Source of the DNA: Mixophyes australis
Lineage: Eukaryota; Chordata; Amphibia; Anura; Limnodynastidae
NCBI GenBank assembly: GCA_036250195.1
Contig: JAVHZZ010000003.1
Location: 87,714,418-87,778,417 of the forward strand
Direction of reading: 5' to 3'
DNA: 64,000 nt
The position numbers and the translations under genes are program-made. Under the pieces are notes generated by a model that was not told the DNA's origin, did not search any database, and worked only from the letters and a program-made list of their open reading frames with translations. This document shows, one piece after another, positions 21,012 to 31,888 of this stretch (the stretch's first letter is position 1; the number at the start of each line of letters is the position of its first letter).

Positions 21012-21759
21012 AGCAGAACATTGCCCAAAGCATCACACTTCCTCTCCCGGCTTGCCTTCTTCCCATAGTGCATCCTGGTGTCATCTCTTTTCCAGATAAA
21101 CGACGCACACGCACCCGACCATCCAATTGATATAAAAGAAAACGTGATTCATCATACAAGAGCACCTTCTTCAATTGCTCCATGGTCCAGTTCTGGCACT
21201 CACAAGTGCATTGTATGCTCTTTTGGTGGTGGACATGGATCAGCTTGGGCACTCTGACTGGTCTGTGGCTACACAGCCCCATATGCAGCAAGCTGCTATG
21301 CACTGTGTGTTCTATCTGTTTTCTATCATAGCCAACTTTAACTTTTTCAGCAATTTGTGCTACAGTAGCTCTTCTGTAGGACTGGACTAGACAGGCTAGT
21401 CTTCACTCCCAATACGCACCAATGAGCCTGGGCGCCCATGACCCAGTTCATTGGTTGTCCCTCCTTGGACCATTTTTGGTAGGTACTAACCACTACATAC
21501 CGGGAACACCCCACAAGACCTGCCATTTTAGAGATGATCTGACCCCGTCCTCTAGCCATCACAATTTGTTTGACCTCTGACAAAGTTGCACAGATCTCTA
21601 CACTTGCCCATTTTTCCTGCTTCCAACACATTAACTTCAAGAACTGACTCTTCACTTGCTGCCTAATATATCCCACCCCTTGACAGGTGCCATTTTTATG
21701 AGATAGTGAATGCTATTTGCTTCACTTGTCAGTGGTTTTAATGTTGTGACTGATCAGTG
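21012..21759 (-). pseudogene. Truncated Tc1/mariner transposon with dead transposase
   Basis: On the minus strand the element starts at 21759 with CACTGATCAGTCACAACATT, a Tc1-type terminal repeat, next to a TA dinucleotide (21760-21761). Reading leftwards there are transposase fragments: a helix-turn-helix part (residues QFLKLMCWKQEKW through YQKWSKEGQP) near 21676-21450 and a catalytic-domain part (RNWTMEQ-like, YDESRFLLYQLDGRVRVRR, GSVMLWAMFCW) at 21303-21001. The two parts are in different frames and the C-terminal third and left repeat are missing, so it is dead. Confidence 0.85.
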
Positions 21760-22529
21760 TAAGTTAGCACAAAAAAAATCATCCTCTCTCCTGCCAATGG
21801 TTACATAAACCAAATATTTCCTGCACTGGTTTTTTAAGGACAATTAATGATTTTGAAGTGTTTGTCACAATAAAAACAATAAAATATTTCAGTCACATCA
21901 TAAGGTACTTTTGAGAATAGATTTACAGAGAACAGTGGCAATGGAATAATTAAAATTAAATGTAAGTGTGACAGAGGAATGCACCACGGAAGAAGGGACC
22001 TTCCTGTTCCAGAATACGTAGTTCTATTTTCCCATCTGGAGTTGATGTGAAACCACACAGCTTTGGATCCTAAAAAGGAAGTCATTTATGATGGTTAAGA
22101 AATGATCTATGAGTCAACTTATGTAACATTCTTTTGACATTTTTTTTATTTCCAGCCAAGAACATAGCATTTTTTGATCATTTCAAACTCTCAATTATGT
22201 TACAGTATACATAAACAATCAGTATACACTGCACATACATCATATATAATATATGCTATGTAAAGTTCCCCCTCTTTATTGTACCACCCCCATTTAACAC
22301 CACATATATTTTCTGAACTAAAGAATAGCAAAATGTATTTATTAAACTATATAGAATCATCTTTATAACGTCACCCTTGCTATAATGTTAGTAATATAAA
22401 TATCATTTTACATGGTATTTGAAGCTGGAGATAGACAGTCATATTCAGGCATAGGATTTATCTGGAATCATCTATCTATCTATCTATCTATCTCATATCT
22501 CTGGATCAGGTCAGGTCTCAGTTAACCCA
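21760..22529. other. AT-rich stretch without recognised gene
   Basis: It contains only a short ATCT microsatellite at 22470-22493. Confidence 0.45.
22470..22493. repeat. (ATCT)n microsatellite
   Basis: About six tandem ATCT units. Confidence 0.9.
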
Positions 22530-22740
22530 TATGGCAGGGGAGGGCTGGCAAATTTTAGCCTGGGGGAAAAAAGATTCGACTCAGCAAACTATTAGGGAAG
22601 TTTTAAAGGGAAAAAATCCAGACGGCCCAGTGACCCAGCCCAAGGTAGCCCACTATGGGACCAACCTGGGGAGCAGATGCCCCCTGCCCCCCAGCTCAGC
22701 ATGCCCCTGCCCTGTGGTAAAAAATACCCCTGGGACAATG
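22530..22740 (+). repeat. Interspersed repeat, partner of 24440-24615
   Basis: The run from GGCAGGGGAGGGCTGGCAAA through GACTCAGCA and CCCAGTGACCCAGCCCAAGG recurs on the opposite strand at 24440-24615. A third fragment is at 44860-44922. Its mobility class is unknown; no clear duplication of flanking bases was seen. Confidence 0.6.
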
Positions 22741-23310
22741 TAGAAGGACTGAAATAGAAGGCAAGTGAAGAGTTGCTACTGCCATGACTTGTATGCTTGC
22801 TAACCCTTCCTATTGATTTATGAATTATACAGGTTCTGTGGCTGACATACCAGACTTGATATTTAACTCTCACTTGGCCATATTCAACAAGCCACAGAAC
22901 CCGTGTGGTTGTTATGTGTTTCATAATAAATAGGTGAGCAGGCAATCCTAGGAGTTGTGTACTAGTAAAAGAAGAATACATTTAGTCCAATAACTACAGC
23001 CTTTCCCATAAGCTTACAAAAGGAGAATATCTGAGCTTTCTGCCAATGCAAAGGTTGCTCATGGCCTATCTCCATATGGAAGAGTAGTGTCTATGTTTCC
23101 TACTTAATATGTCGACAATCTATTCTGGCCTTTCCTACCACCGATTTGACAAAGGCTAACAATGTGCTATCCCCATCTACTTTTGTGTTGGCCCCACCTA
23201 CTATTGACTTGGTCCTTCCTACATGAGACCACTTTCAGGTTTTTTTCCAGGGCCAATTTAAATTCCCAATCCTTCTCTGTAAAGCACTGACACAAAGGTC
23301 TGCCGAGTAA

Positions 23311-24048
23311 AGCTGGGTACACACTACAGGGTTTTTGTCCAATAATCGGCTCAACCAGCCGACATACGACCGCTCGTTCGAAAGTTGGGTCAGTGTATGT
23401 AGTGACACAATGGTCGAAAGTCTGCCCAAATGGACGATTGTCGCCTCATTTGGTTGGTCGTATCGTTCAATATTTTCGTTCCAATCTCCTCTCCGTTGTG
23501 TACTGGGTATAAAACTTCCAACTGATCCACAACAATCCTCCGATACTTCCTCGATCTGGGGGGCATGTGTATGTAAATATGTGATGCCTGTACCAGTCCC
23601 ACGTCTCACTGACTTGTTTTTTGTATAGATGTGTATTGCACCTGTCTGGCTGCAGACCATTACACTTATATAAAGCACGTGTGTTATTACCCTTTGCAAC
23701 TAGGTTGGGAATCTATTCATATTTACCCTTTATAAACTTATACCTTTATAACCTATTAAACTTATAGGCTTTGGGTGTTAACTATAGTGAAAGCTCTGCC
23801 CCTTTATGCTAATGTCTTTGGTATATCGTTACATGCCACGCAAATGATGCTTCAGTGTGTACGAAATTAAAATTATTGCTCACGACAACATGGCTGTAAA
23901 AAGTCGCTAACGGGACGTGCAATCTTCCCTTTATCGTCTAAAACAAGGCTAGTGTGTATGCAGTCCATGGACATAGCGATCGGACCATCGATCGAATGTA
24001 AAATCGGCATAAAAAGTTGGTGGAAAATTCTGTAGTGTGTACCCAGCT
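23311..24048. mobile_element. Harbinger-like miniature element, copy 2
   Basis: Terminal repeats AGCTGGGTACACACTACAG and CTGTAGTGTGTACCCAGCT are perfect over 19 bases, with TAA on both sides (23308-23310 and 24049-24051). It has the same ends as 9214-9653 but a longer interior. No transposase frame is present. Confidence 0.85.
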
Positions 24049-24439
24049 TAAATGTGAATTAAAACTCTGATATCACTGACGCCTTTGTGTCTCATGGCTC
24101 AGTGATGTTACTGGTTCTTAAGTAATTGAATATAGAATTCTGGTGAGTCCACTTTGGAAAAAAGTAAAGCAAAATGTTAAAACAAGGAAAATATATGGAG
24201 GTTTATGACCTATATATATAGAAACAATGCTACTAATGTTAACAGAGCAAAAAGAACCTTTTTGTTTAACTTTTACTGCACACTAATAAAACAATTGGTT
24301 TCACAATTACATAATCACAATAGATGGCAAGCTTCAGAACCCATCACTTTTATCAACCTTAATGTACTGTAACATTGGCTACTTGTGCTATAATGATTAG
24401 AGATGTGAAATGAGAGGTAAGCATGGAACATCTGTAATC

Positions 24440-24615
24440 ATTACAGCATTAGTGGCCAGGGGCAGGCGGGCATCTTCCCCCCAGGCCGGTACCATAGTCG
24501 GCTACCTTGGGCTGGGTCACTGGGCCACTTGCATTTTTTTTTCCATTAAAATGTTCCTAATAGGGTGCTGAGTCGAGTCTTGCCCCCCAGGCTAAAATTT
24601 GAAAGCCTTCCTTTG
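24440..24615 (-). repeat. Interspersed repeat, inverted partner of 22530-22740
   Basis: Matches the reverse complement of 22530-22740 in the blocks CCTTGGGCTGGGTCACTGGG, GTGCTGAGTCGAGTC and CAGGCTAAAATTTG. Confidence 0.6.
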
Positions 24616-25670
24616 TTCGTGGCATTGTGCCGCTAAATACTATACCTATCTATAAATAGTGCAGAAGTCACTAGCAAAGTCACTCCTTCTAAGTAATTAT
24701 TATACTGTATAGTGATATGTGTGCAACAGTACCCCAAAATTCCGAAATTTAAATTTAAAGAAATGCCTGACTAATATCCCAGAATGACAAATAATGTGTT
24801 CCACTCAAAGCTTCCAAAACGTTCTTTTCATTAACAAAATTAGCTCTTACAAGTCCAAATTTTGCCATGAGTTTGTATCAAGTTTGCTCCCAAACATTTG
24901 TGCAAAATAGTAAACATTTAAAGGAAAGCATTAACCAATGCAGATAATTGAATGTGGGAATTCTTAAAATAATTCAAGTAACTTGTAGCATGCAAATATA
25001 CTGATATACTTAATCAGATGTATCTTATTTCAGACAGCCGCTTCATATTTACATGGACCTCATTTGAACTGAGAGAATTTGGCTGTGTTTCATGATAGTA
25101 ACAGGTGTTAGTGCTACTGCACAGATCCTGATTTAAAGAGACAAGTTGTCACGTGCTAGACAGTCAGTAAAAACGAAGTCACATTTACATAATATGTTTT
25201 AAAAAAACAGATGTCAATAAAAAGATGGCAGCCTCCAGAGAAAACTAAACTGAGATGACATAATAGGTGTTAATATTGTTTTGCTTTGTTAGTTTTTTAC
25301 ACTTACACAGATATGGGACATGTTATATAGAATGCTTGGGTCTATATTATATTACTATTATTACCTGTAATTTATAATGTGCCACAAAAGGACTGCAGTG
25401 CCTTGTATGAAATTTACAAGTAGTAAACAACAAAAAGACAGCAACGATCCATAACACATTGCAAAACAAATAAAAAACTAAATAATACAAAGACCAGGCA
25501 TCTACTATTTAACAAACTATACACAGATAACTTGGTAATGTAGATCAAGTTATTTATGGCTCAAGAATGCGGATAAAGGCCTAGAGGTACAGAGGGTGAT
25601 GCAATTGTAGTAAGAGAACATGAGGAAAGAAGGCCCTGCTTGTGAGAGCAAGAAAAGGAAAGAGGTAGAC

Positions 25671-25675
<5 letters not shown>
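24616..25675. other. AT-rich stretch with a possible retroposon tail
   Basis: At about 25358-25560 an ATTATTACCTGTAATTTATAA block and the following AACAAAAAGACAGCAA region faintly resemble the retroposon tails at 5092 and 56036, but I cannot fix boundaries. Nothing else was seen. Confidence 0.35.

Positions 25676-25757
<82 letters not shown>
25676..25757. repeat. (TA)n microsatellite
   Basis: Two runs of AT dinucleotides separated by a short AAAAACA interruption. Confidence 0.95.
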
Positions 25758-25759
<2 letters not shown>

Positions 25760-27095
25760 CCATATGGAATGTGCCCATTTTATTTGAATTTGTATTTTAT
25801 TATATGTTCTGGTGTTTAATTTTATTTTGTTATTGTATATGGTAAATGTGACTTTAGCATTTATTAATGACTTTTAGATTGTGTACAAACAGAGTAATGC
25901 AAAATCACATTTACTATTAACACTGTCAAGACACATGTTTATGCTGTCTCTACACCATCACGGTGTATTACCACTTGTTACTCATGACATAAACCTAGAA
26001 CATACGCTAGCATTGTAGAGCAGGATGCATCTTGAGATATGTCTGACTAAACATAATTGAACCTATGTATGGTGATGCACTCTTTCATGCATGCCTATTT
26101 TACTGATTATGTTTAAGGCACAAATGCGTCCAACTTTACTTAAGCCCCCACGTTATAAAACACATTGTGAGGTCCAGAAAAAGGGGCATAGAAGGTCAGT
26201 GTGAGGAGCAAGACCATATTGGGCCTAATCTATCTGTCCTAAGGTTACTTTTAGACATTTCTTTATGCCAAATAAGTGTGTCAATGTGTTTATTAGAGAT
26301 TTTTTTATAGGAGATATGTATATTTGATGTTTCCTTTAGAATCCCTATTTATTTATGAATTTGCATATTTTATTCGGTTGTTAATTATCTGCATGGTTTG
26401 ATTGCACTAACTCTTAACATATTTATTACTAACTATTGTATGTGTTTTTTATGTATTGGCATATTCATTTTATTAAAAATGTTCATATTATACTGGTGAT
26501 CCATAAGATTTTCCATGATTCATAAAATCTTTTGAAATTTAAAAATGATGTTACCTTACATTAGTCTTCTAGCGCTGTAAATCTATATATACTTCAGCAT
26601 AGACCTAGAACAGAGATAAAGGCTTGACTGACTGTGTAAATCGTGCACACTTGTGCATATTGCTGTGTATAAGCAGTATGGTCAGTAGAAAATGTATTTA
26701 GTCACTAAACAGTTCAGCTGTGATCCATTGTGGATCTCTAATGGATTGCTCTCAATTTTGATAGTCACAGTGAATTTAAGCTCTAACATTTCTTTTGCCC
26801 AATAATGCATGCAGGGCCTCATTCAGAGTTTATCACATCTTACGCTCTAATGGCCTGATTCATTAAAGCATGCACATAAATCAGGCTTATGCACGTCCGT
26901 ATTCAACCTGGAGCAGATTTGAAGATACACCTGTTGTTGAATACGGGGTTAGGTTCACTCTGCTCTGAAGATGACGCTAGCCGTTCTACACTATGGGGAG
27001 AGCATAGCGGTAGAGGGATCATCTGATCCCTCACTACAACCTTCCTACACTACCCTCCGGGTACTATCAAAATGGCTTTGCGCATGCGCATATTT
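25758..27095. other. AT-rich stretch without recognised gene
   Basis: At 26815-26960 there are pieces (GGGCCTCATTCAGAG, CCTGATTCATTAAAGC) that resemble the ends of the window's GGGCCT miniature families. A CG-containing palindrome GCGCATGCGCAT lies near 27080. No gene. Confidence 0.4.
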
Positions 27096-27202
27096 CTACA
27101 GAATATATTACCACATGCAAATAAATAGAGAAAGGTCTATATTATCTATGTCATTTAGATTACCTTTCTCTATTTATTTGCATGTGTTAATGTATTCTGT
27201 AG
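27096..27202. repeat. 41-bp-arm palindrome
   Basis: The left arm 27096-27136 and right arm 27162-27202 are inverted repeats with about two mismatches, around a 25-base loop. Inner arm sequence AAATAGAGAAAGGT is perfect. The hAT element at 27205 sits directly at the outer end of the right arm and used part of it as its target duplication. Confidence 0.9.
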
Positions 27203-27204
27203 AT

Positions 27205-28326
27205 CATGGGTGACCAACCTTTTAGCTCTTCTGGGCCGCATCACCCAACAAAAACTTGTCAAGGGCCGCATATAGAATTTAATATTTAATTATGACTACA
27301 AAGTGACCCATATTACCAATGAGTATAATAATAAAATGTAATAGTGTAATTAAGTATAATAAAATGTAATAAAGTATAATAATATTAAAAAGTAATGAGT
27401 ATATTAATAAAACATTTACTTTTTAAACAAAAAAATAAGAACATTCCATTTTTAATGTGAACACTGAGCCTGCAATTTCGATACCGGTGCATCAATATCT
27501 GGCTTGATAGAGGTTGTAGCGATGTGAAGAGTATTTTCAAGATGCTCGTCTGAAATTTTTGTTCTATTTTTACTTTTTGTATGCTTCATATGGGAAAGAA
27601 GTTGCTTGCAAATATACGTACTCCCCAAAAGAGAAGTCATAAACAGGGCATGCTTGTGAAATGCCGGATATTTGTCCTTTGTAATCGCCAATTGCATAAA
27701 ACACTAAGCTTTTGTCATGTGCACACGAACTAGGCATATATTTGATACAGAATGACTGCCACATCGCGAACGCATGGAATGAGCCAGAACTAAAATTATG
27801 CAGTATTTTTTTATTGTAATAATTTTTTTCTTGAGGTACTGGCGCCTTTACTGCTAACTTGTCGGCTACAGAAACTGGCCACAACCGTCACACAATCTAT
27901 CTATTGTTGTTGCTGATCGCCAACTTTTCTGAAAAGCTGTCCACGAGCCCCCACATTTACGACTACGCCATTTAAAATACATATAAATGTATGTATGTTT
28001 TTCACTATATAAAAAAAAAACAATTAAGTTGTCTGTTGCAATTGTGATGAGTCATATAACATTTTAAAATAAAAATCCAAATTCCTATATGAATATCTTT
28101 TGTTAAAAAAAAACCAAAAAAAACCTCTGGTGTTCTGTGAGACTGCACAAAGTTATTTACGTGAAAAAATTCGAGCCGTGTTAGTTAAGGGTTAAGCTGG
28201 TCTGTGATGTTGCAACGTTAGCGCATGTGCTCACTCGTTCCTTTATTTTCCAGTTACACAACACGGGCACATGAATGGGTTTTAAGGGCCGCATGCGGCT
28301 CACGGGCCGCAGGTTGGATACTTTTG
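27205..28326 (-). mobile_element. Internally deleted hAT transposon
   Basis: Flanked by a perfect 8-bp duplication, CTGTAGAT (27197-27204 and 28327-28334). Ends CATGGGTGACCAACCTTTTA and CCGCAGGTTGGATACTTTTG are loosely inverted, with GGGCCGCAT blocks near both ends. It keeps only the last part of a transposase gene on the minus strand, so most of the autonomous element has been lost. Confidence 0.85.
27452..27697 (-). pseudogene. hAT transposase C-terminal fragment
   Basis: The minus-strand frame contains FMTSLLGSTYICKQLLSHMK, TKSKNRTKISDEHLENTLHIA and a final KPDIDAP...Q segment. This is the pattern of the C-terminal hATC dimerisation region of hAT transposases and of host proteins derived from them. 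Upstream coding sequence is broken by frame changes: the overlapping frame at 27570-27884 reads no known motif. The catalytic core is missing, so this is a fossil. It could not be a complete host gene at this length. Confidence 0.8.
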
Positions 28327-28974
28327 CTGTAGATGTCGAATAATTGTACTAATAGACAGCAACAGAGGAGAGCCAATTAGTGGTCAAATGCTTAAAAAAA
28401 TAAACGGTTGCTTAAGCATTAAGGAGAGTCTTTTCTGTCCCTAATGCGGGTGCTACATTCCCTTGAGAGTCTGATATTACTCTCTTATCAGGAGGTTCAA
28501 TGAAGATGCAAATATACTATTAATGCTAATATCGTTATCACCATTTAATAACGATCTTCATGATCACTCTCAAAGGGTAGGTTCCAGTTTAAACTCAGTT
28601 CTTAGAAAGATATTTCCATTTCAAGATCCGCTCTACTTACACTGATTACCACATTATAAAACAGGGGATAATGCATATCATATCAAGAAAGGATTTCCAC
28701 AAAGTCTAATTTAAGATACTATGTATTCTTGTTAACAATAGGTATTTTCAGTAACAGTCTTTGCACATATAATAACTGTAAAAAGCGTAATACATTTTAC
28801 ATAAAATGCAATGCATTGCCTGCTTCAGCTATTTTATCTATGTATAAATGTGCCTTTCTTATCTTCTACACTGACAAAGGCTTATAATTTAACTAGCAGA
28901 CATATGCTATACGCATTAATGCAATAGACACTTGCTATTGCTTTACCGCTAGAAGCACCTAATTGCAAAATGAG

Positions 28975-29300
28975 TGACGTGCGGACACCACGCCACGTGG
29001 GACTGGTATAGGCATCAGAAATTGACATACACACGCCCCCAAAGGAGTCACAGTTCGAGGAACTATCGGCACTTGGTCGTGGATCGATCGGAAAATTATA
29101 CACACTACATGATCGTTAGGTGGATTGCTCGGAAAATATTAAACAGCACGACCAACCAAATGAGTCAACAATCGACACTTTGGCACGACTTTCAACCATC
29201 ATGTCACTATACACACTACTCCGACTTCTGACCGAATGGTCGTATTTCGGCTGATTTGCCCGATTATTGGATAAAAGCGCTTCAGTGTGTACCTAGGCTA
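28975..29300 (-). mobile_element. Harbinger-like miniature element, copy 3 (truncated)
   Basis: It reads as the reverse complement of part of 23311-23640: blocks CGTGGGACTGGTATAGGCAT, ACATACACACGCCCCC, GACCAACCAAATGAG and ATTGGATAAAAGCGC follow in order, ending CAGTGTGTACCTAGGCT, a worn form of the family terminus. The other end is missing. Confidence 0.7.
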
Positions 29301-31888
29301 ATGCCAAACTCTTTAATATTCTTTAACAAACAGTCTATGCACTGAACAATCTGTGCAATCTGCAATGCTTTCCCATACACATTACTACCATTTAAACTAT
29401 CAGTCTGCGGATAACTTTACACTGAACAATCTGTGAAAAACTCACTTATTCCATTCAAACTCCACATATACTGAACGAACTTAAAACATTAATCCTGCAA
29501 TACTTTAACTATTTCACTTTCCTTCTCAAGTCACTTCCTAGACACTTTTATCCCCTACACACAATGTAAATATCACTTTCTAATTAATAATCTTCACATT
29601 CTAAAACAACCATTCTAATCTTCCAAGTCAGAATATTTCCAAATACATATTAATCTTCAATCTGCATTAAGAACACATTGTAACCACAACAATTCCATTC
29701 AATCTCCACATCAATACTGACCAAATGTGATCTCTCCAAGATACCAGCCCCCCATGCCGTCCCAAAGCAGCTCCCATAGTTTACAGCCCTACCATCGAAA
29801 CACTGAACATAAACACTGGGTCTAAACATATTAAATATATTTAACCAGCATATATTCTCTCGTGATCACATATTAAAACAGCCCAGGGTGGGCCCATATA
29901 CACTTCTCTTTTCCTGTGTCCAAATAGGGAGACAAATCCTATGTGTCTGTCTGCTTCTCAGTCCAGCAAGCAAGAGAGAGGAAAGAAACGTGTTTCTCTC
30001 ACATGACCCCAATTGTGGGCAGAGTCTCAGTACAGGAATAGCTTTAGACATGTCAATTACCTGAGGCTTGACCTAAGCAGCTCCAATTTCTACACCAGAA
30101 ACCTGGTTTCTGAGGAGGAGGGGGTCGAGATCTATGAAGCCTTGCACCCAAGTGTTCGCTATTGCCGTGCCGTTAATACTGCGCAGGTACAATCTGTGTC
30201 TAAACACAGTGGGCATCATGTAATTAGCCACTGTGCCCGTGTCAGTCCGCACTTGCGCAGTCTGCATTTAAAGAAGCTGGTGGCACTTCAGGAGCACTCG
30301 CTCCTTCAGAGGAGGTAAGAGTTATTATTTTCATTTTACAAATGTCATATGTGTGAGGGGCTGAGAAGGGAGTAATAGGGAGAAGAGGAGGGGATGTGGA
30401 CGGAAGCTTTGCCTAGGGAGCCGAGCAACCTTGTACCAGCCCTGTGAACACACCATTACTCTACTCAAATAATGCTTGCCTGCACCGCAAGTCTAAAAGA
30501 CACACCTATCTAGATAACGATGCATTTTGCTGTGTCTGTGCAGCACAGAAATGCCTATATTCATGGCAGAAAAATCAACTTACATTCAACTCTAATTCAG
30601 TCCATTAGTGTTTTGCATATTATAAATAAAGACACATTGAATGTTTAACATTTGTATTTTTCTACACTCTCAGTATACTGACACTATTATTGTTAATGGG
30701 ATAGTATCAGTCTTAAATCGCTAACCTTAAAAAATGCTATTTTCACTATAGCAAACAGCAAATATAAACAAGGACCACTCTTCATAATTTATACAGTACA
30801 GATGGAGCAGAGACTATTATACAAAATCTGTGATTATCCTAGCTGTATTTCACTTCATATAGTCAAATTAATTGCAAAAATGTGTTCCATTTTTCACCAC
30901 AATAAAATTTGCTCCATCTGTAGATATTGGCACAATGTACAATAATTTGGGACACTAAATACAAAGCATAGCCCTTAAAAGTAGAACAGCATTTGTTAGG
31001 CTAAGAGCTGATCCACGTTAAACAACGGCTGAAACATACATTTCTCATGATGTTATTAATAGCTACTATACATGAAATGCATTTTTACAGTTGCTTCTGA
31101 ATGCAACCATCATCACTATCACTCGGCCCTTACATCTGACCTGTAGTGGATGCAATGATAAAACAAGCACTTTAGAGATGCCCAAAGTTTGAGTCGGAAA
31201 CTGTTGCATGCGCTCGAGCTTGGCACGTACTTACTGTACATTGTCTACGTGCTTACGCCCATTCTCCTCCCCTTTCTGCCCATAATATTGTAAGCCTGTC
31301 ATAAGTGTCCTTTGTGCTCAAAGATTGATTGCATACATTTGCATTCTCTGTCGTATAGTTGATTTCTAGGCATGTGCAGAGCAATTTAATGCAAAATATG
31401 GCACATGTCAGAATTTAAGTTCCTTAATGAATCAGGGCCTTTATCCTTTTACCTGCTCACAAGTCCCTTGCCTGACACCCTCCCACTAAATTGAAATATT
31501 TTAGACTGCCAGCAGGTGCACTGCACAAATAACGTGGTTTTAGTTTTGTTTCTCCCTTTGCAGGTCTCGTTATTGAACCCATGTAATTTATTTCACCTGG
31601 ATAAATGTTGGTTTAAATCCACAATGAAAGGTGGCTTTCCTTTCCCTCTCTGTCTCCTGTACCATAGCGGTCAGTGGTGTTTTCGCAAGGGGTCACAAAC
31701 CAGAAAAAAGAAGTGCCATAGAGAGACTGTTACTTCCAGCTTCACGACAGTATGCACCAGTCTTTGCTCAGGTGAAACTGTTCTTACAGATAGTCACATG
31801 GATATTTAATCAGTTCACATTGTGCATTTTCGTATTCAGCAGCAGTCAGCTGACACTTTTAGGTCATGTGACGTTTTACACCCGTAGG
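29301..31888. other. Long stretch without recognised gene
   Basis: The first half is C/A-rich and T-poor in places. The open frame at 30013-30318 shows no domain. The sequence TTAATGAATCAGGGCCT near 31423-31440 matches the end of the GGGCCT miniature family. The last eight bases (CCCGTAGG) are the target duplication of the next element. Confidence 0.4.

Noticed and set aside
25581..25778. 65-codon frame reading IYIYIYIY
   Set aside because: Translation of a TA microsatellite.
30013..30318. 101-codon frame with a splice-donor-like GGTAAG after it
   Set aside because: No domain, no supporting acceptor or partner exon; the donor motif alone is too common.
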